Assembly: GCA_949825065.1 (NCBI GenBank)
Contig: OX463847.1
Span: 35,907,789-35,971,788 of the forward strand
Reading direction: 5' to 3'
Source: Odontocerum albicorne
Lineage: Eukaryota > Arthropoda > Insecta > Trichoptera > Odontoceridae
Length of the DNA stretch: 64,000 bases
Part shown: positions 22,289-32,942 of the stretch, piece by piece
Layout of the letters: each line of letters begins with the position of its first letter
Position numbering within the stretch: the stretch's first letter is position 1
Translations under genes and position numbers: made by a program
Notes under the pieces: generated by a model
What the model was told of the DNA's origin: nothing
What the model saw: only the letters and a program-made list of their open reading frames with translations
Databases searched by the model: none

Positions 22289-22296
22289 CTCTAGTA
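22289..22296. repeat. 8-bp target-site duplication, left
   Basis: CTCTAGTA, identical to 22628-22635; flanks the hAT MITE. Confidence 0.95.
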
Positions 22297-22627
22297 CAGT
22301 GGTCCCCAACCTTTTTGTCACCGCGGACCGGTCAACGTTTCATAATTTTACCGCGGCCCACTGGGACACACACACACACACACACACATTGAATGTAGTT
22401 TTTTTTTTAAATTTAATAACAATATATTTGTATTGTCGGAAGGTCGGTGGTAACTAAGCGTGAAGGGGTTTTCAACGGAATAATTATTTTAAGCTATAAT
22501 TAAGTTTTATTGGGTATGTTCGATTTTTCAAAAGTAATTTTGATTTTTAAGCAGGCCCTTGCGCGGCCCAGTACCATTTGGTCCACGGCCCGCTACCGGG
22601 CCGCGGCCCGGGGGTTAGGGACCACTG
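22297..22627. mobile_element. hAT-type MITE, 331 bp
   Basis: Terminal inverted repeats CAGTGGTCCCCAACC and GGTTAGGGACCACTG are flanked by the exact 8-bp duplication CTCTAGTA. The CAGTGG terminus and 8-bp duplication are diagnostic of the hAT superfamily. The ends are GC-rich (ccgcggcccactgg-type subterminal blocks); the middle holds a (CA)n microsatellite. No transposase, so mobilised in trans. The perfect duplication suggests a fairly recent insertion. Confidence 0.95.
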
Positions 22628-22635
22628 CTCTAGTA
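22628..22635. repeat. 8-bp target-site duplication, right
   Basis: CTCTAGTA, second copy. Confidence 0.95.
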
Positions 22636-22639
22636 CATA

Positions 22640-23065
22640 GAATTTTTTACTGATGATAAAAACGGGGGTGGATATTTTAATGACGGAAATAACTAAAATA
22701 TTTAATAAATTTTTTTAAAGACCACAATTTTTGCAACATGTAATACTTGCATATTTTAATTTCACACATAACAGTTAATTGAATTATTGCGTCATCGATA
22801 TGTCATTAGATAATAACAGATAAATACTTATGTATTAGAAATTATAGAGTATTATATATTTTGTCCGTTATTATAATAATTTAACTCGCAATTCTCAGGG
22901 ACAATAAAAAAAAATGACCACTGGGAATTTAACCCGAAATTTCTAGATGTAAGAAAAACGTGTTACTACAGGGAGTTCGAGATGATATTCTTAGGTGTAA
23001 GATAATCTTTAAAACACTAGACTACTGAGATAGGAAAACCAATTTGTTAATTTAAATTAAATTTT
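22640..23065. other. Unassigned AT-rich spacer
   Basis: No coding frame or partner repeat recognised. Confidence 0.3.
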
Positions 23066-23066
23066 A

Positions 23067-23112
23067 TAAGCCTGACAAAACTGCTGACGACCGCAGTTTT
23101 GCCAGGCTTCTA
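23067..23112. repeat. Short hairpin
   Basis: aagcctgacaaaactgc and gcagttttgccaggctt pair with one mismatch around a loop of about 9 bases. Confidence 0.8.
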
Positions 23113-23189
23113 AACTATACTACACAAAAAATGACTCCATTACATTGAGAAAAAACTTGATTACATCATTGATATTTAAATTGTTTAAT

Positions 23190-23425
23190 TTTGTGTCCCG
23201 TGGGCAGTCCGCCCCTGTAAGATAGGTGGTGTCCCACACACTTCCTGTATACTCAGGTGGGAGAGCTCAGCTGCTTGACGCTGTTCACTGTTTGCTGTTT
23301 GTCGTTCACTGTTCATGTCCCTGCAGACACAAACATTCTCCGCTAGCGCCAGATACGGAGTTGGAAATACCCAGCACTGGCGCAAACCCGTGGGAGGTTT
23401 ACAGAGGCGGAGTGACCAAAAAAGA
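23190..23425. other. GC-rich patch
   Basis: Distinctly GC-richer than its flanks and open in one frame on each strand (109 codons + at 23226, 85 codons - ending 23185). No motif or splice-site pair convinced me. Possibly an old exon or an unknown repeat. Confidence 0.25.
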
Positions 23426-23429
23426 TTCC

Positions 23430-24055
23430 ATCCATAAAACACGTGTATTTAGCATATTTTACAAAATTGAACAAATAATTTATGTTGTACAAAGTATTGT
23501 ACAAACTGAGTTAATTACTTTTTCACACCTTAATAAACAGGTTATGTACTTCTAAGAAATAAATATTTATGAACCTTTACAAGAAGCAATACCCTGCGGT
23601 CTCTAAAATTGAATAAATTATACCTATGTATCTAAACTAGACTAAGAATTTTGAAGATACTTAAGCGTTCATAGATATAAATGCTTTTTTACATTAAGCG
23701 TTCATAGATATAAATGCTTTTTTTTTAATCTGTTTTTTTTTTGTTCTACACCTGTTCCATTATTTCTTATTTGTCTTAAATAAACACTAAAATAATTAAA
23801 CCGAAAGTATAAAGTTCGCTTGTATTATCTATTGTATGGTTTGTATAATTATATTATATAAAATATTTAGTATTAGCATCGTTACTTTCTCTTTAAATTA
23901 TTATTTTTAAATACTGACTATAACGATTATACATCTCCAGAGTTATCAAATTAAACCACTCGTCCTTAACAAAGACAAGTAGAAGCACAAACATACATTC
24001 GCTCATATTTCGATATGATAAGGAAAACCTGAACTTTGATAAAAATTTGGGCAGC
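23430..24055. other. Unassigned AT-rich spacer
   Basis: Contains a local duplication of taagcgttcatagatataaa at 23660-23715. Nothing else recognised. Confidence 0.35.
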
Positions 24056-24059
24056 GCTA

Positions 24060-24400
24060 CAAAACGGGTGACAACCCTATCTGTGTCATCTTATGTGCTG
24101 ACGATGTAACAATCGTTGCAGAATCTAAAAACGACCTCCAAAACATGCTTCATAAGTTTTATTTTTAACCATAACAATATTTTATGAGCAAATTTTTAAA
24201 ATAAATTAATATTACCATGCCATAAATTGTTGTTAAATAAAAAAAATAATGTTTAATGTTCGCAAAAAATTCAGAGATATGCCAACTTGTGATGATGATG
24301 AACTTATTAAAAAAGTGACAGAATTCAAATACCTATGTGTCTATCTGTTAAGATTTAATGATCTTCACAAGATAACATATAAGAGGTCAAGTAAATAAAG
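24060..24400 (+). pseudogene. LINE-E reverse transcriptase fragment
   Basis: The frame reads DNPICVILCADDVTIVAESK, then NDLQNMLHKFYF and a stop. CADD is the RT catalytic box. After an AT-rich insertion, a second piece reads ELIKKVTEFKYLCVYL, the segment that normally follows (x-K-x-V-x-E-F-K-Y-L-G). The glycine is replaced and several stops are present. Confidence 0.8.
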
Positions 24401-24477
24401 ACACTGCTGTCTCTGGATGACTAAAATATGTGTTCTGGAATAACAAATACATGATAAAATACAGGGAGGTCCAAATC

Positions 24478-24880
24478 TTATAAAACAGAGTCAAGAGCAG
24501 ATATCTTCTTCTTCTCAGTGTCATGACAGATCCCCCCAACATTGAATATCACTTGAGAGTAGACATCTTTGTCCCTGACAGCCCGAAAAAGATCTCCAAT
24601 GCCCCTTATGCCAGTCCAATCACGTATATTGCGGAGCCAGGAAATTTGCCTCCTGCCAACACCTCTTTGGCCTTCTATTTTGCCTTGGATGATCAGGTGC
24701 AGCAATTTGTACTTTGCTCCCCTAAGTAGATGACCCAAGTAGGACACCTTTCGGATTTTAATATTAGTCAGTAACTCTCTATCAACTTTGGCTCTTTGAA
24801 GAACCCTTGTGTTGCTGACCATATCTGTCATGGGTATCCGTAGCATTCTCCGGTGCATCCACATTTCGAATGCTTCCAGT
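24478..24880 (-). pseudogene. LINE-H RT C-terminal region
   Basis: A 128-codon open frame reads MWMHRRMLRIPMTDMVSN, VSYLGHLLRGAKYKLLHLII, QGKIEGQRGVGRRQISWLRN, then WTGIRGIGDLFRAV. This is the hallmark order of the post-RT region of a non-LTR element (W-x-x-R-R-M-L-R-I, Y-L-G-H, Q-G-K-I-x-G, S-W-L-R-N). Sister copies lie at 53110-53545 (+) and 62500-62822 (-). RT catalytic part missing. Confidence 0.9.
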
Positions 24881-24904
24881 CAGTTAATACTACTTACCTA
24901 GAGC

Positions 24905-25145
24905 AGATATGCAGGGTGTGGGCTGAAAAACATCTGGTGTCCCCGTGGCTGGGTTCGCCCTATATTGGTGGGGTGTATTTTGGCCGAGGGGATGCTATTG
25001 GATGAGCCCAGACCTTTTGATAGCTTCTGCGTCTGATGTATTGTCTGCAATTTATGTGTTTTTAGAAATGTTATTTAGGTGTGATCTTGTACATACTATG
25101 TTGCTGTCAATAAACCTAATATTTATTTATTTATTTATTTATATA
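24905..25145 (+). repeat. LINE-C 3' UTR with (TTTA)n tail
   Basis: From gcagggtgtgggctgaaaaa to ttatttatttatttatttat. The reverse complement recurs at 63766-63985 with about the same length, sharing ccccgtggctgggttcgccc and gatgagcccagaccttttga. A decayed copy is at 41305-41400. The TTTA microsatellite end indicates a CR1/L2-like or Jockey-like 3' terminus. Confidence 0.85.
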
Positions 25146-25184
25146 ACGATAATAAAAGGTAATGACACACAAATCCTTATATAC

Positions 25185-25300
25185 GTTTCAGGTAAAACAT
25201 TAAGAGATCGAATTAGAATCTCCTGCATCTGAGAAATATGTGAAGCAGAATATATTGTGAGATGGGATAGAAATATTGATGAGGCGATGTGGAAAGGATA
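25185..25300 (+). pseudogene. LINE-E downstream fragment
   Basis: The frame reads VSGKTLRDRIRISCI, a stop, EICEAEYIVRWDRNIDEAMW. It matches the KTL(R)DRVR segment at 15775 and the ILRTVAGK segment at 26695. Confidence 0.7.
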
Positions 25301-26450
25301 GTTGACACAAGAGTTCCTTACATAGCATTTGATGAAATACACGCTGGCAGTATCCCTTAAGATCTCCAAAAATATGGAAGGATAGTTGGGAGTCAACATC
25401 TTAAGATAGGTAGTCCTGGTGATAACATGCCACAGATCTATCTTAAGAGAAATAAGAATAACTTGAACGAAAACTCTTTTCAAATTAATTGTACGTATAA
25501 CCAAATTACATCCTAATATTCTAGCACACCATGCTTTCAAATCTTAAATTTCCTCATTTTCATAGATTCTGCAGCACAATTTCGACTGGATTATTCACGT
25601 GGAAGTATCTTTAATAAATTGCCATAACTGAAACATTTCTCAGTCGAAGAAGAATTCTTTATGTTTAATGAATCACTTCACTGATTGGATGTAAATTAAA
25701 ATAAAAATGCGCTCATTACACACTTTATTCCAGCTTAAAAATCTTAAATGATTTTACAGACTGTGAGAAAATAATAATTGTTTATAATGCCAGTTTATTA
25801 TTTTGTGTTAAATACAGTTTTCGCAGTTTGCGTTGAGCAAACAAAAATACGATAAGCAAATCTCAAACTGAAGGGAACTTTGTTTATTTACTCTACAAAC
25901 CCAGAGAATCACTCATAAGTTTAAAAGTCAGCTGTCGGGTTTTTTATACCGTAGCGTTTGTGAATTTAGTGTAGACTTAATTTTGCAATATTTTCGAGTT
26001 TTCTCGTTAGACCCTGTCATGACTCGAACCCATATGTTATTACTACAAAAATTGACGAGACAACCATAAATTACCATGGATATCATGCTGAGAAAGGCTA
26101 TGAAAGCTAATCTCAATTGATACGGTCAACACCACGGAAGAATCTCACTTGGCGGAGCGACACATAGATAGCGTGCAACAGAACTATAGGAGGCTGTTTA
26201 TAGAGAGAGACTTGAAGGAGACGGCGAACGAGCACTAAAGGTCTGCATGAGTTATATGTTCACCCGGGGTAAAATAGGCTAAGTGAATTATGCAAAAATA
26301 ACCCATTCCATATTTTACCTGATCTGAGATAATTAAAAATATGGGTTTGTATGGAACAAAAAACTTCAAGACAGTATTTAACCAATGAATACCCATTTAA
26401 CGGGTTTGATATTTTTGTATTTACAAAATTGATCTATCCCTTTTGATATT
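25300..26450. other. Unassigned spacer
   Basis: No recognisable gene. The 133-codon reverse frame at 25139-25540 overlaps LINE-C/LINE-E sequence and is not supported. Confidence 0.3.
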
Positions 26451-26620
26451 TGAAATGATTTAAATAAAAGTGTTTTGTAGTCGTATATATTTAAGAGATC
26501 AAAAAGTAGGCATACTTGTGTATATGAAAAAAACAGAAGAATTATTTCAGGACTAGACTAGGTCCAGGGAAAATAAACCTTTTTTGTTACAGATACTCAT
26601 GTCAGCGAGTCACTTACCGT
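26450..26620 (+). repeat. Repeat pair member (with 18715-18850)
   Basis: Shares aaaaaaacagaagaattatttc-like and ggactagactaggtcca blocks with 18770-18815. Confidence 0.6.
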
Positions 26621-26679
26621 AAAACCTCTGTTACACTATTTCGAAGGATTACATATTAGTAACAAATAGCTTTCTTCGA

Positions 26680-26745
26680 ATATCCGAGATGAGAATATTA
26701 CGAACCGTCGCAGGAAAATTTCTCACATTGACATTGTACCATTTT
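26680..26745 (+). pseudogene. LINE-E scrap
   Basis: RISEMRILRTVAGKFLTLT corresponds to EIKTLRSIASKTL in the 15.3-kb copy. Confidence 0.55.
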
Positions 26746-26756
26746 GAAAATCATTT

Positions 26757-26842
26757 TGCACACACACATACAGAAGTGCTGTTTCCTTTGAAAATTACAC
26801 ACACACATACAGAAGTGCTGTTTCCTTTGCTCATTCTTAAAA
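26757..26842. repeat. Direct duplication of 43 bp
   Basis: cacacacatacagaagtgct followed by gtttcctttg occurs twice in tandem. Confidence 0.9.
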
Positions 26843-27187
26843 CGTTTTCTTTTCTTGCTTTTTCCCCATGAAAATATGACAGTTAAACTTGCTTCAGATA
26901 TTCACAGCATTCGTGTTGCATGTCTGTTATGATTATTGAATAGTGAGTGACAGTGATTTCATATTACATTGTTTAAAGTTAAAAAAACATCTTTTAAGAC
27001 TGAGGACGATGGAAAGCATTCATCAATTTATTGAAGTTAATTGAATATTATTTTTTTAAATATCTTAACTATTTGTTGTAATTCAAAAATCAAAAAATAT
27101 AGAGCTTACCCTATATTGTGAATGAAAATTAATTAATAAATATTATTGTAATTAAAAATAATGGAAATAATAAAAATCATAAAAATT
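26843..27187. other. AT-rich spacer
   Basis: No feature recognised. Confidence 0.3.
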
Positions 27188-27375
27188 ACGACTTCCGTGG
27201 CCTAGTTGGTAAGATGTCTGTATTCCGACCCAGGATTGCGGGTTCAATTCCCATTGGTATCAGGCTATAGGGTTATAAACTATTCTAGTGTGGTTTTGAC
27301 TTAAGGCTTCTGTAACATCTTTCTCGTTGGTTGGAAAATATAACTAATATATTTTATACAACAAAAGAGTTAGCA
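27188..27375 (+). repeat. SINE-1 copy
   Basis: Head gtggcctagttggtaagatg with B-box-like gggttcaattccc; body ttgacttaaggcttctgtaa and catctttctcgttggttgg, then a diverged end. Confidence 0.85.
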
Positions 27376-27539
27376 AAAAATAAGTATAATAAAAATTATA
27401 TATTTTTAATAGAATAAAACATTTATTCTTTATTTTGTATTCACCCCTGTTTTATTTGAGTTAATTACCGGTTTCAAGATCTCCGATTCCTCGTCAGGTG
27501 AAGTTGAACTAAATTATGTTTAAAATACATCTTTTCTAA

Positions 27540-27860
27540 TTGTAATAGGTACAAGAGAAGGGGAGGGAAGAAGGTAGGCGTCAAAATAATGTATTTTGAA
27601 CATATTTAGCAAATGACTATTATTGAAGGGAAGAAGGGGAAGGAGAGAAGAAGTGACGAATAAGGAGAGGGGAGTAGGTAGGCATCAAAATGATGGCTTT
27701 TGAACGGGAAACATGTAAGGAGAGGACTATTTCAATAATATTCCTCTGCTAAATATGTTTTCCATTCAAAAATCATTATTTTGATGCCTACCTACTCCCC
27801 TCTCCTTAATAGCTACTTCGCCTCTCCCCCTTTCTTGTACCTATTACGATTTATAAAAAA
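27540..27860. repeat. Middle inverted repeat inside HP2
   Basis: gtaataggtacaagag and the gtaggcgtcaaaataatg block (27545-27600) return inverted at 27775-27850 (cattattttgatgcctac, cttgtacctattac). A second direct-like copy of the gaggagtaggtaggcatcaa region is at 27660. Confidence 0.7.
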
Positions 27861-27884
27861 ATGTAGACATCATTTAGTTCGTTG

Positions 27885-28434
27885 TTTATAGTTAAGGCAT
27901 TAACAATGTGGAGGTTTAAATACATTGTAATTTATTATTATCAAACACTGTTTATTCCACTTTTTTGTGACGGTATAACTCTACCGGTTTCAAGGCTTTC
28001 ACCTCATCTTCAGGGGAGCGCAGACAAGACTAAATGCTGTTCGAACTGGTACCGATATACACGCTTCAACGGTTGGAAGCTGGGGGGTGAGGGAGGCACG
28101 GGACAATTTCGGCCAAGAGCGGAGAGATTTTTGGGAAATAACTGTTCAACAGATGTTCCGATCGGTGTAGAGGCCCTAGAAATTTCTAAGTCCATCGATC
28201 GGAACATCTGTTGAACAGTTATTTCCCAAAAATCTCTCCGCTCTTGGCCGAAATTGTCCCGTGCCTCCCTCACCCCCCAGCTTCCAACCGTTGAAGCGTG
28301 TATATCGGTACCAGTTCGAACAGCATTTAGTCTTGTCTGCGCTCCCCTGAAGATGAGGTGAAAGCCTTGAAACCGGTAGGGTTATACCGTCACAAAAAAA
28401 GTGGAATAAACAGTGTTTGATAATAATAAATTAC
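27885..28434. mobile_element. Hairpin element HP1, full copy with 240-bp arms
   Basis: Nearly perfect inverted repeat from 27927 to 28434. The arms run inward through caaacactgtttattccact, accggtttcaaggctttcac, ggtaccgatatacacgcttc and ccaagagcggagagattttt to a loop of about 35 bases near 28165-28195. The 27885-27926 flank matches the 60-bp unit amplified at 43640. Hammerhead-like cores lie at 27982-28013 (-) and 28347-28378 (+). No open frame of its own. Copies: 19275 (one arm) and 43450. Confidence 0.9.
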
Positions 28435-28535
28435 ATCATTTAGTTCAACTTCACCTGACGAAGAAGAAGGATATCTTTGAAACCGGTAGTGAGCTCAAAT
28501 AAAATGGTGGTGAATAAAAAATAAGTGTTTTATTT

Positions 28536-28940
28536 ATTTCATTTAAAATTTAAAAACATGACACCACCAAGTGAAACAAACTTATTTTCTAAGATGCAAG
28601 AAATAATAAAATTGTTCAAATTAATTTGAGAGTTTTCAAAAACGAACAAACGTCTACTTTATAACTGTTAAACTGGTAATTGACTCCCTCATACCAGTTT
28701 TAGCATTATGATAAGTATAAATTATGCGCATATATTGCGCTCTGCTAATACTGCCTCTCCTTATCGCGGCGCGGATCCGAGTGGCACTGGTCCTCAAGGA
28801 CAGACCATTGCTTCACTGAACAGTGAATATCTTTATCAGTTGTAATTTAAGATGGTCTATTTATTTATACTGCTAAATTAACTGGTTTAAAAGTAATGTT
28901 TAATGTGGCGTGGATGTTAAGTGAATTGCTGATTTGTATC
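28536..28940. other. Unassigned spacer
   Basis: AT-rich with a small GC-richer patch at 28735-28810. No gene recognised. Confidence 0.3.
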
Positions 28941-28944
28941 TTAA

Positions 28945-29179
28945 CACGTTCACTGCGTCGAACACGGCTACCGTGTCCATACAAAATAGCCTTGAATGTT
29001 GAGTGCATTCATAAACGTCTCCCGATAAGGATTCATCACCGGTTTCATGTGTTTTGAAGATACGAAGGAATACACTTGTATATGATGTTTCAATAGAAAG
29101 TAGAATTTGATTTTTAACAAAGTTATGGGTTTTCAAAAATTCGCGAATTTTAAGCATCTCTGTATATGCAGTGAACGTG
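28945..29179. mobile_element. piggyBac-type MITE, 235 bp
   Basis: Terminal inverted repeats CACGTTCACTGC and GCAGTGAACGTG sit between two exact TTAA copies (28941-28944 and 29180-29183). TTAA duplication is diagnostic for piggyBac-like cut-and-paste. The 85-codon reverse frame inside has no recognised transposase motif. Confidence 0.85.
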
Positions 29180-29393
29180 TTAAGGTTAAGAAAATGTAAA
29201 TGATATTACAATGTTGGTTAATAATGTATGCAGGCAAATAGTAAGTTAAGAATGTAAGTAATGTGTTTAGAAAAATATTTGAATATTAATGTTAATAAAT
29301 TGCAAGTCATGGTTGTTTGAAAGGGCGATTATATGAATCATTACAATGTATGGGTGAACAATTTAATTCGATCCCACAATTACCCACTCTGTT

Positions 29394-29636
29394 ATGGGGG
29401 ACAAAATAAGTAGTCATCTAGCGCAAACTACACTAGAAAATAAAAATCTTTATTTTGTAATGAACGCGACGGCATTAAGTAAGGACGAAGGAACCGTCGA
29501 AAGAGACTCCACTGATGACGGCACATTTAATTGCGAAAATAATATTACCGACGGCGGATTTAAGGTCCTACATTATAGGATATGTAAAATTACTCGCATT
29601 GCAGTAAATATATTTATAAAGCGACTTAAGATCTGA
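29394..29636 (+). other. Unidentified 80-codon open frame
   Basis: Starts at an ATG (GDKISSHLAQTTLENKN) and contains an acidic, gene-like stretch SKDEGTVERDSTDDGTFNC. Composition is more protein-like than neighbouring frames. A possible internal donor (AAG/GTCC) is weak. No family recognised; may be an exon relic or chance. Confidence 0.25.
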
Positions 29637-29694
29637 AGTTCAAACGCTCTTCAATACATACGAATCAGAAATAAGGATTTGTTGAAGGGATACG

Positions 29695-29890
29695 AGAAAA
29701 AAACATACCGGTGTGTGTTCGGGTCGTCTCACTTCTGTATGCCATTGGATCCAGTACAGCAGTATGGTCAGCGAATTTGCTGGTGTGCAAAGGCTTACTC
29801 ACTTAAACATAAACTGCACACCACAGCTTCGGTTTCCAACATAATTGACGTTGGAATATCGAAGACTACGAGGCCCAGCAACGACGAGCC
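29695..29890 (-). repeat. Repeat Rep-N, copy 2
   Basis: Inverted relative of 17955-18120; shares ccattggatccagtacagca against its partner and tttccaacataattgacgtt. Confidence 0.6.
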
Positions 29891-30015
29891 CAGCAGCGAT
29901 GACTATATGAATAAATAATATAGGTTCTTTGTAGGTCCACCCAGCAAAAAAACATTATTCCACAATGGCATAGTTACTACAAATCATTTATGTAACTCCA
30001 ACATAACACTGTTTT

Positions 30016-30180
30016 TATTTTATTTATTTATTATTACACATGACAAGAAATATACATAATTTGCGAAAAAACAACAGGTAATTTAATTTAGACATAAATT
30101 ATTTTAATGGATCTGGGTTAGTCGCCTTTCATTTGTCATATCCCCAGTAAACTAGGCTTTTGCCTATATCTCACTGAGGA
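30016..30180 (-). repeat. LINE-A 3' UTR
   Basis: Begins ttattacacatgacaagaaa and runs through cgaaaaaacaacaggtaatt to ccccagtaaactaggctttt. The exact reverse of the 6.9-kb LINE-A end. Confidence 0.85.
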
Positions 30181-30199
30181 TAAATAATGGGTAAAAAAT

Positions 30200-30490
30200 G
30201 ATGGGTAATCAGTATGGACATTAAGTGGACTTTCATATTACTTTTATTACTTACAAGAGTAAAAAAAACAAATCATTTTTCCCAGAATGAATTTATTATA
30301 TAGATTTACTATTTATTCGGTTGGGTTAATTTTATTCTGTTTTTTTCCTACTAGGTATACCTTATAAAACTACGTACATGTCAATATTGAATTTCATTTG
30401 CTGTTTTTTTTGTAATTTTTTGTATCAAAAAGGTCACAGAACATTGAAATAAAATTTATTTGTAACAAATGAAATCATAAATAGGATCAA
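30200..30490 (+). repeat. LINE-D 3' UTR
   Basis: atggacattaagtggacttt and ttttgtatcaaaaaggtcac match 1244 and 1412 in order; ends cattgaaataaaattta. Confidence 0.6.
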
Positions 30491-31570
30491 GCATTGAAAT
30501 AAAATCAACATTGTATTTTTAATAGTGTTATACCGGCTTAACTCTCTGCATATTTACTTTAGAAGGGCAAACAACTTTGGATGCTTTATAGTTCATATCA
30601 GTTGTTGTTCTGCCTTTTACTCTTAGTTCGACCCTTCACCCAGGCTCTTCAGATCGGTCACTCTATTCCCACCATATTGGACTTTTCTATGACTCATGTC
30701 TTTGGACGCTTAATACGTAACTTTTATATATTTATTTTATTCATAATACAGGTTTGGTGCAATTACAATGTAAGTGTTGATAAACCTTTGTAGATCTTGA
30801 TAGTAACACATTCTGCTTGAGGTATAGTGTATGTGTGTAGTACCCTGCTTGAGGTATAGTGTATGTTAATTGAGTGGATTAATTATGCGATTTTATTTTA
30901 ATTTTTTCTTAACTGTTTTTTTGTAAATGTTGTTTTTTGAGTCTTTCCATGCGTGAGATACAGCCCTGAGGCTTCGCCTGCTGTGTAATTGTCTATGTGG
31001 TGGTATGTATGCGCTTCATTTGATTATAATTGTGTATGAATCATGTTAATGTTTTCATGTTAATATAATACTTTGTAATACATTGTGTTTTGTATTGGTG
31101 GGCACTATAAATTGAAAAATAAAATAATAGTTGAAATTGGCCGAAAGAAACAAACCTTTGCTCGTTACAAAATAGCGAATGGCCGAAAAGATTAAATTTA
31201 TTTCGAACATGTTTATTCCTATCAACATCTTTAATTTGATAACTTCGGAACTGGTGTCAGTTTAAGACCACTAAGCGTAGGCTTGTGATTTCTGTATTGC
31301 ATTTTAAGGAAACGACACGTCTCTGCATACGTGAGATGATTTCAACATTTTTCTGTGGGCAGTTTTCTTCATAATTGGTTCTCGCAGACTCTCAGATTCC
31401 TCGACAGAAGAGGTAACTGAGTTTTTTTTAAATATTCGTAACTAGTCTGTCAGCATTCAGTAGATCGCACCTGGGGGTATACTCGATGGATTTGTTTTAT
31501 TATTTACGTAGATATTAGTATTTTAATTCAAATTACATTTAAAATGACGCAAAAAAGATATGGGGAATGT
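30491..31570. other. Unassigned AT-rich spacer
   Basis: Contains a diverged Rep-P copy at 30785-30870, in which tgcttgaggtatagtgtatg is duplicated. Nothing else recognised. Confidence 0.35.
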
Positions 31571-31670
31571 ATTTATTTATTTAATTTAACGTTTTATTAT
31601 ATATTAAGTTAGCGGGTTTATTGTCAGCAGAAATTTCTTTCAACCAACCAGACAAAAGTATTGGGAGTTA

Positions 31671-32942
31671 ACATAAGTTGTGTCCGTTTTTTCCAAATGA
31701 AGAGAACAAGTGGACACAACAAAAAAATTACAACAAATTAGTCAATAATGTATTCTCCTTCATTATTTACAGCTTCTTGCCAACGTTCTAAAAGTTTTTC
31801 AATGCCTGTGCGATAAAAACCATCCGGTCTTGACTCGAGGAATTCGTCCAACCATGTCCGCAATTCGACGTCATTATCGAAGGAAATGCCGCGCAAATTG
31901 TTCGAAAGCGACCGGAAAAGGTGGAAACCGACGGCGCGAGGTCTTGGAGAATATGGAGGATGCGGCAGGACTTCCCAGCCTTTGAATGCCATTTTTTGTA
32001 ATGTTGGCGATATGAAGGTGGGCGTTATCGTGTTGCAGAATAACGCCATATTACCGATCCGGCCTTTTTTTTTAATTGCCGTGTTGAGCTGCTGCATTTG
32101 CAGAATATATAGCTCCGCGTTGACTGTCTCATTACGTTCAAGTATCTCGTAGTGGATGACGTCTTCCCAATCCCACCAGGTGTAAATCATCGCCTTGCGC
32201 GGATGCAAACCTTGTTTCGCTCTGGGCGTTGCTTGTTGACCATAACTCATCCAATCTTTCCGTTTCTTCATATTCACACAAAGGCACCATTTTCCATCAC
32301 CAGTAATGATGTGGCAAAGGAACCTTTACTTGTGGCCATGCGTAGCTCGATGATGCGCGAGCAAACCAGCAGAAATTGTCGAACGTTGATTTTTGTTGTT
32401 TTCACTCAAAGCATGTTGAAGCCAAGCGCCGAATTTCTGGACTTTTCTCATTGATTTAAGATAGCGGTATACAGTTATGTGACTACAATTCATCTGCTCA
32501 GCCAATTCTGCGGTGGTTTGAAGGGGATCTTCATGAATAATATGGTTTGAGCGGTCCTCATCGAAGTCCACTGGTCGACCGGAACGCTCCATGTCTTTCA
32601 AGTCGAAATTACCATCTTTGAAACGAAAAAATCATCAACGAGCTGTCATTTCATTCATAGCATCTTCACCGTATACTTCGCAAATATCGGGAGCACCTTT
32701 GGCAGCTTTATTCCCTCGGTTGAACGCGAACAGAAGGAGGTGTCGAAAATGCTCACTTTCATCTACTTGACATTCCATTTTGAAGGCTTGTAATCAAATA
32801 AAATAATATATGTAACGTTAAAGCAAACACAATGTCTTGTAGAACAGAAAATTTTCTTTCGAATGACGTATAACCTTTACCATTTTGTTTAACTTTTGGT
32901 GCTCATTTTTAAATTTGAAAAAAAAACGGACACAACTTATGT
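31671..32942 (-). mobile_element. Decayed mariner element, 1272 bp
   Basis: Inverted termini acataagttgtgtccgtttt and its reverse complement at 32923-32942 extend over about 25 bp and are bordered by TA on each side (31669-31670 and 32943-32944). Length and TA target fit the mariner family. Confidence 0.9.
31738..32778 (-). pseudogene. mariner transposase, multiply disrupted
   Basis: The reading starts at ATG 32778 (MECQVDESEHFRHLLLFAFN). It is broken by two adjacent TGA codons near 32633-32638, just before FFRFKDGNFD. It resumes as KDMERSGRPVDFDEDRS and the HTH part, shifts frame between 32277 and 32326, and ends VNNEGEYIID at 31738. Residues WWDWEDVIHYEIL match the mariner core. The second catalytic motif (HDNAxPH) is scrambled. 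The third reads SPRPRAVG where SPDLAPSD is expected, because of compensating indels. Clearly inactive. Confidence 0.92.

Larger units (their letters stand above)
27415..28535. mobile_element. Hairpin element HP2 (outer), interrupted
   Basis: The outer inverted repeat 27415-27530 pairs with 28436-28535: tttatttgagttaattaccg against its reverse relative, then cgtcaggtgaagttgaacta / tagttcaacttcacctgacg. Each arm holds a hammerhead-like core (27466-27497 on minus, 28455-28487 on plus) flanked by TTCACC and a downstream GGTGAA. Its interior is split by two further inverted repeats, the innermost being HP1. Related by architecture to the 59.5-kb element. Confidence 0.75.

Noticed and set aside
25139..25540. 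133-codon reverse frame as a gene
   Set aside because: Overlaps LINE-C tail and LINE-E sequence on the opposite strand; no motif.
27882..28273. 110- and 87-codon frames on opposite strands
   Set aside because: They mirror each other because they read through the two arms and loop of the HP1 hairpin.
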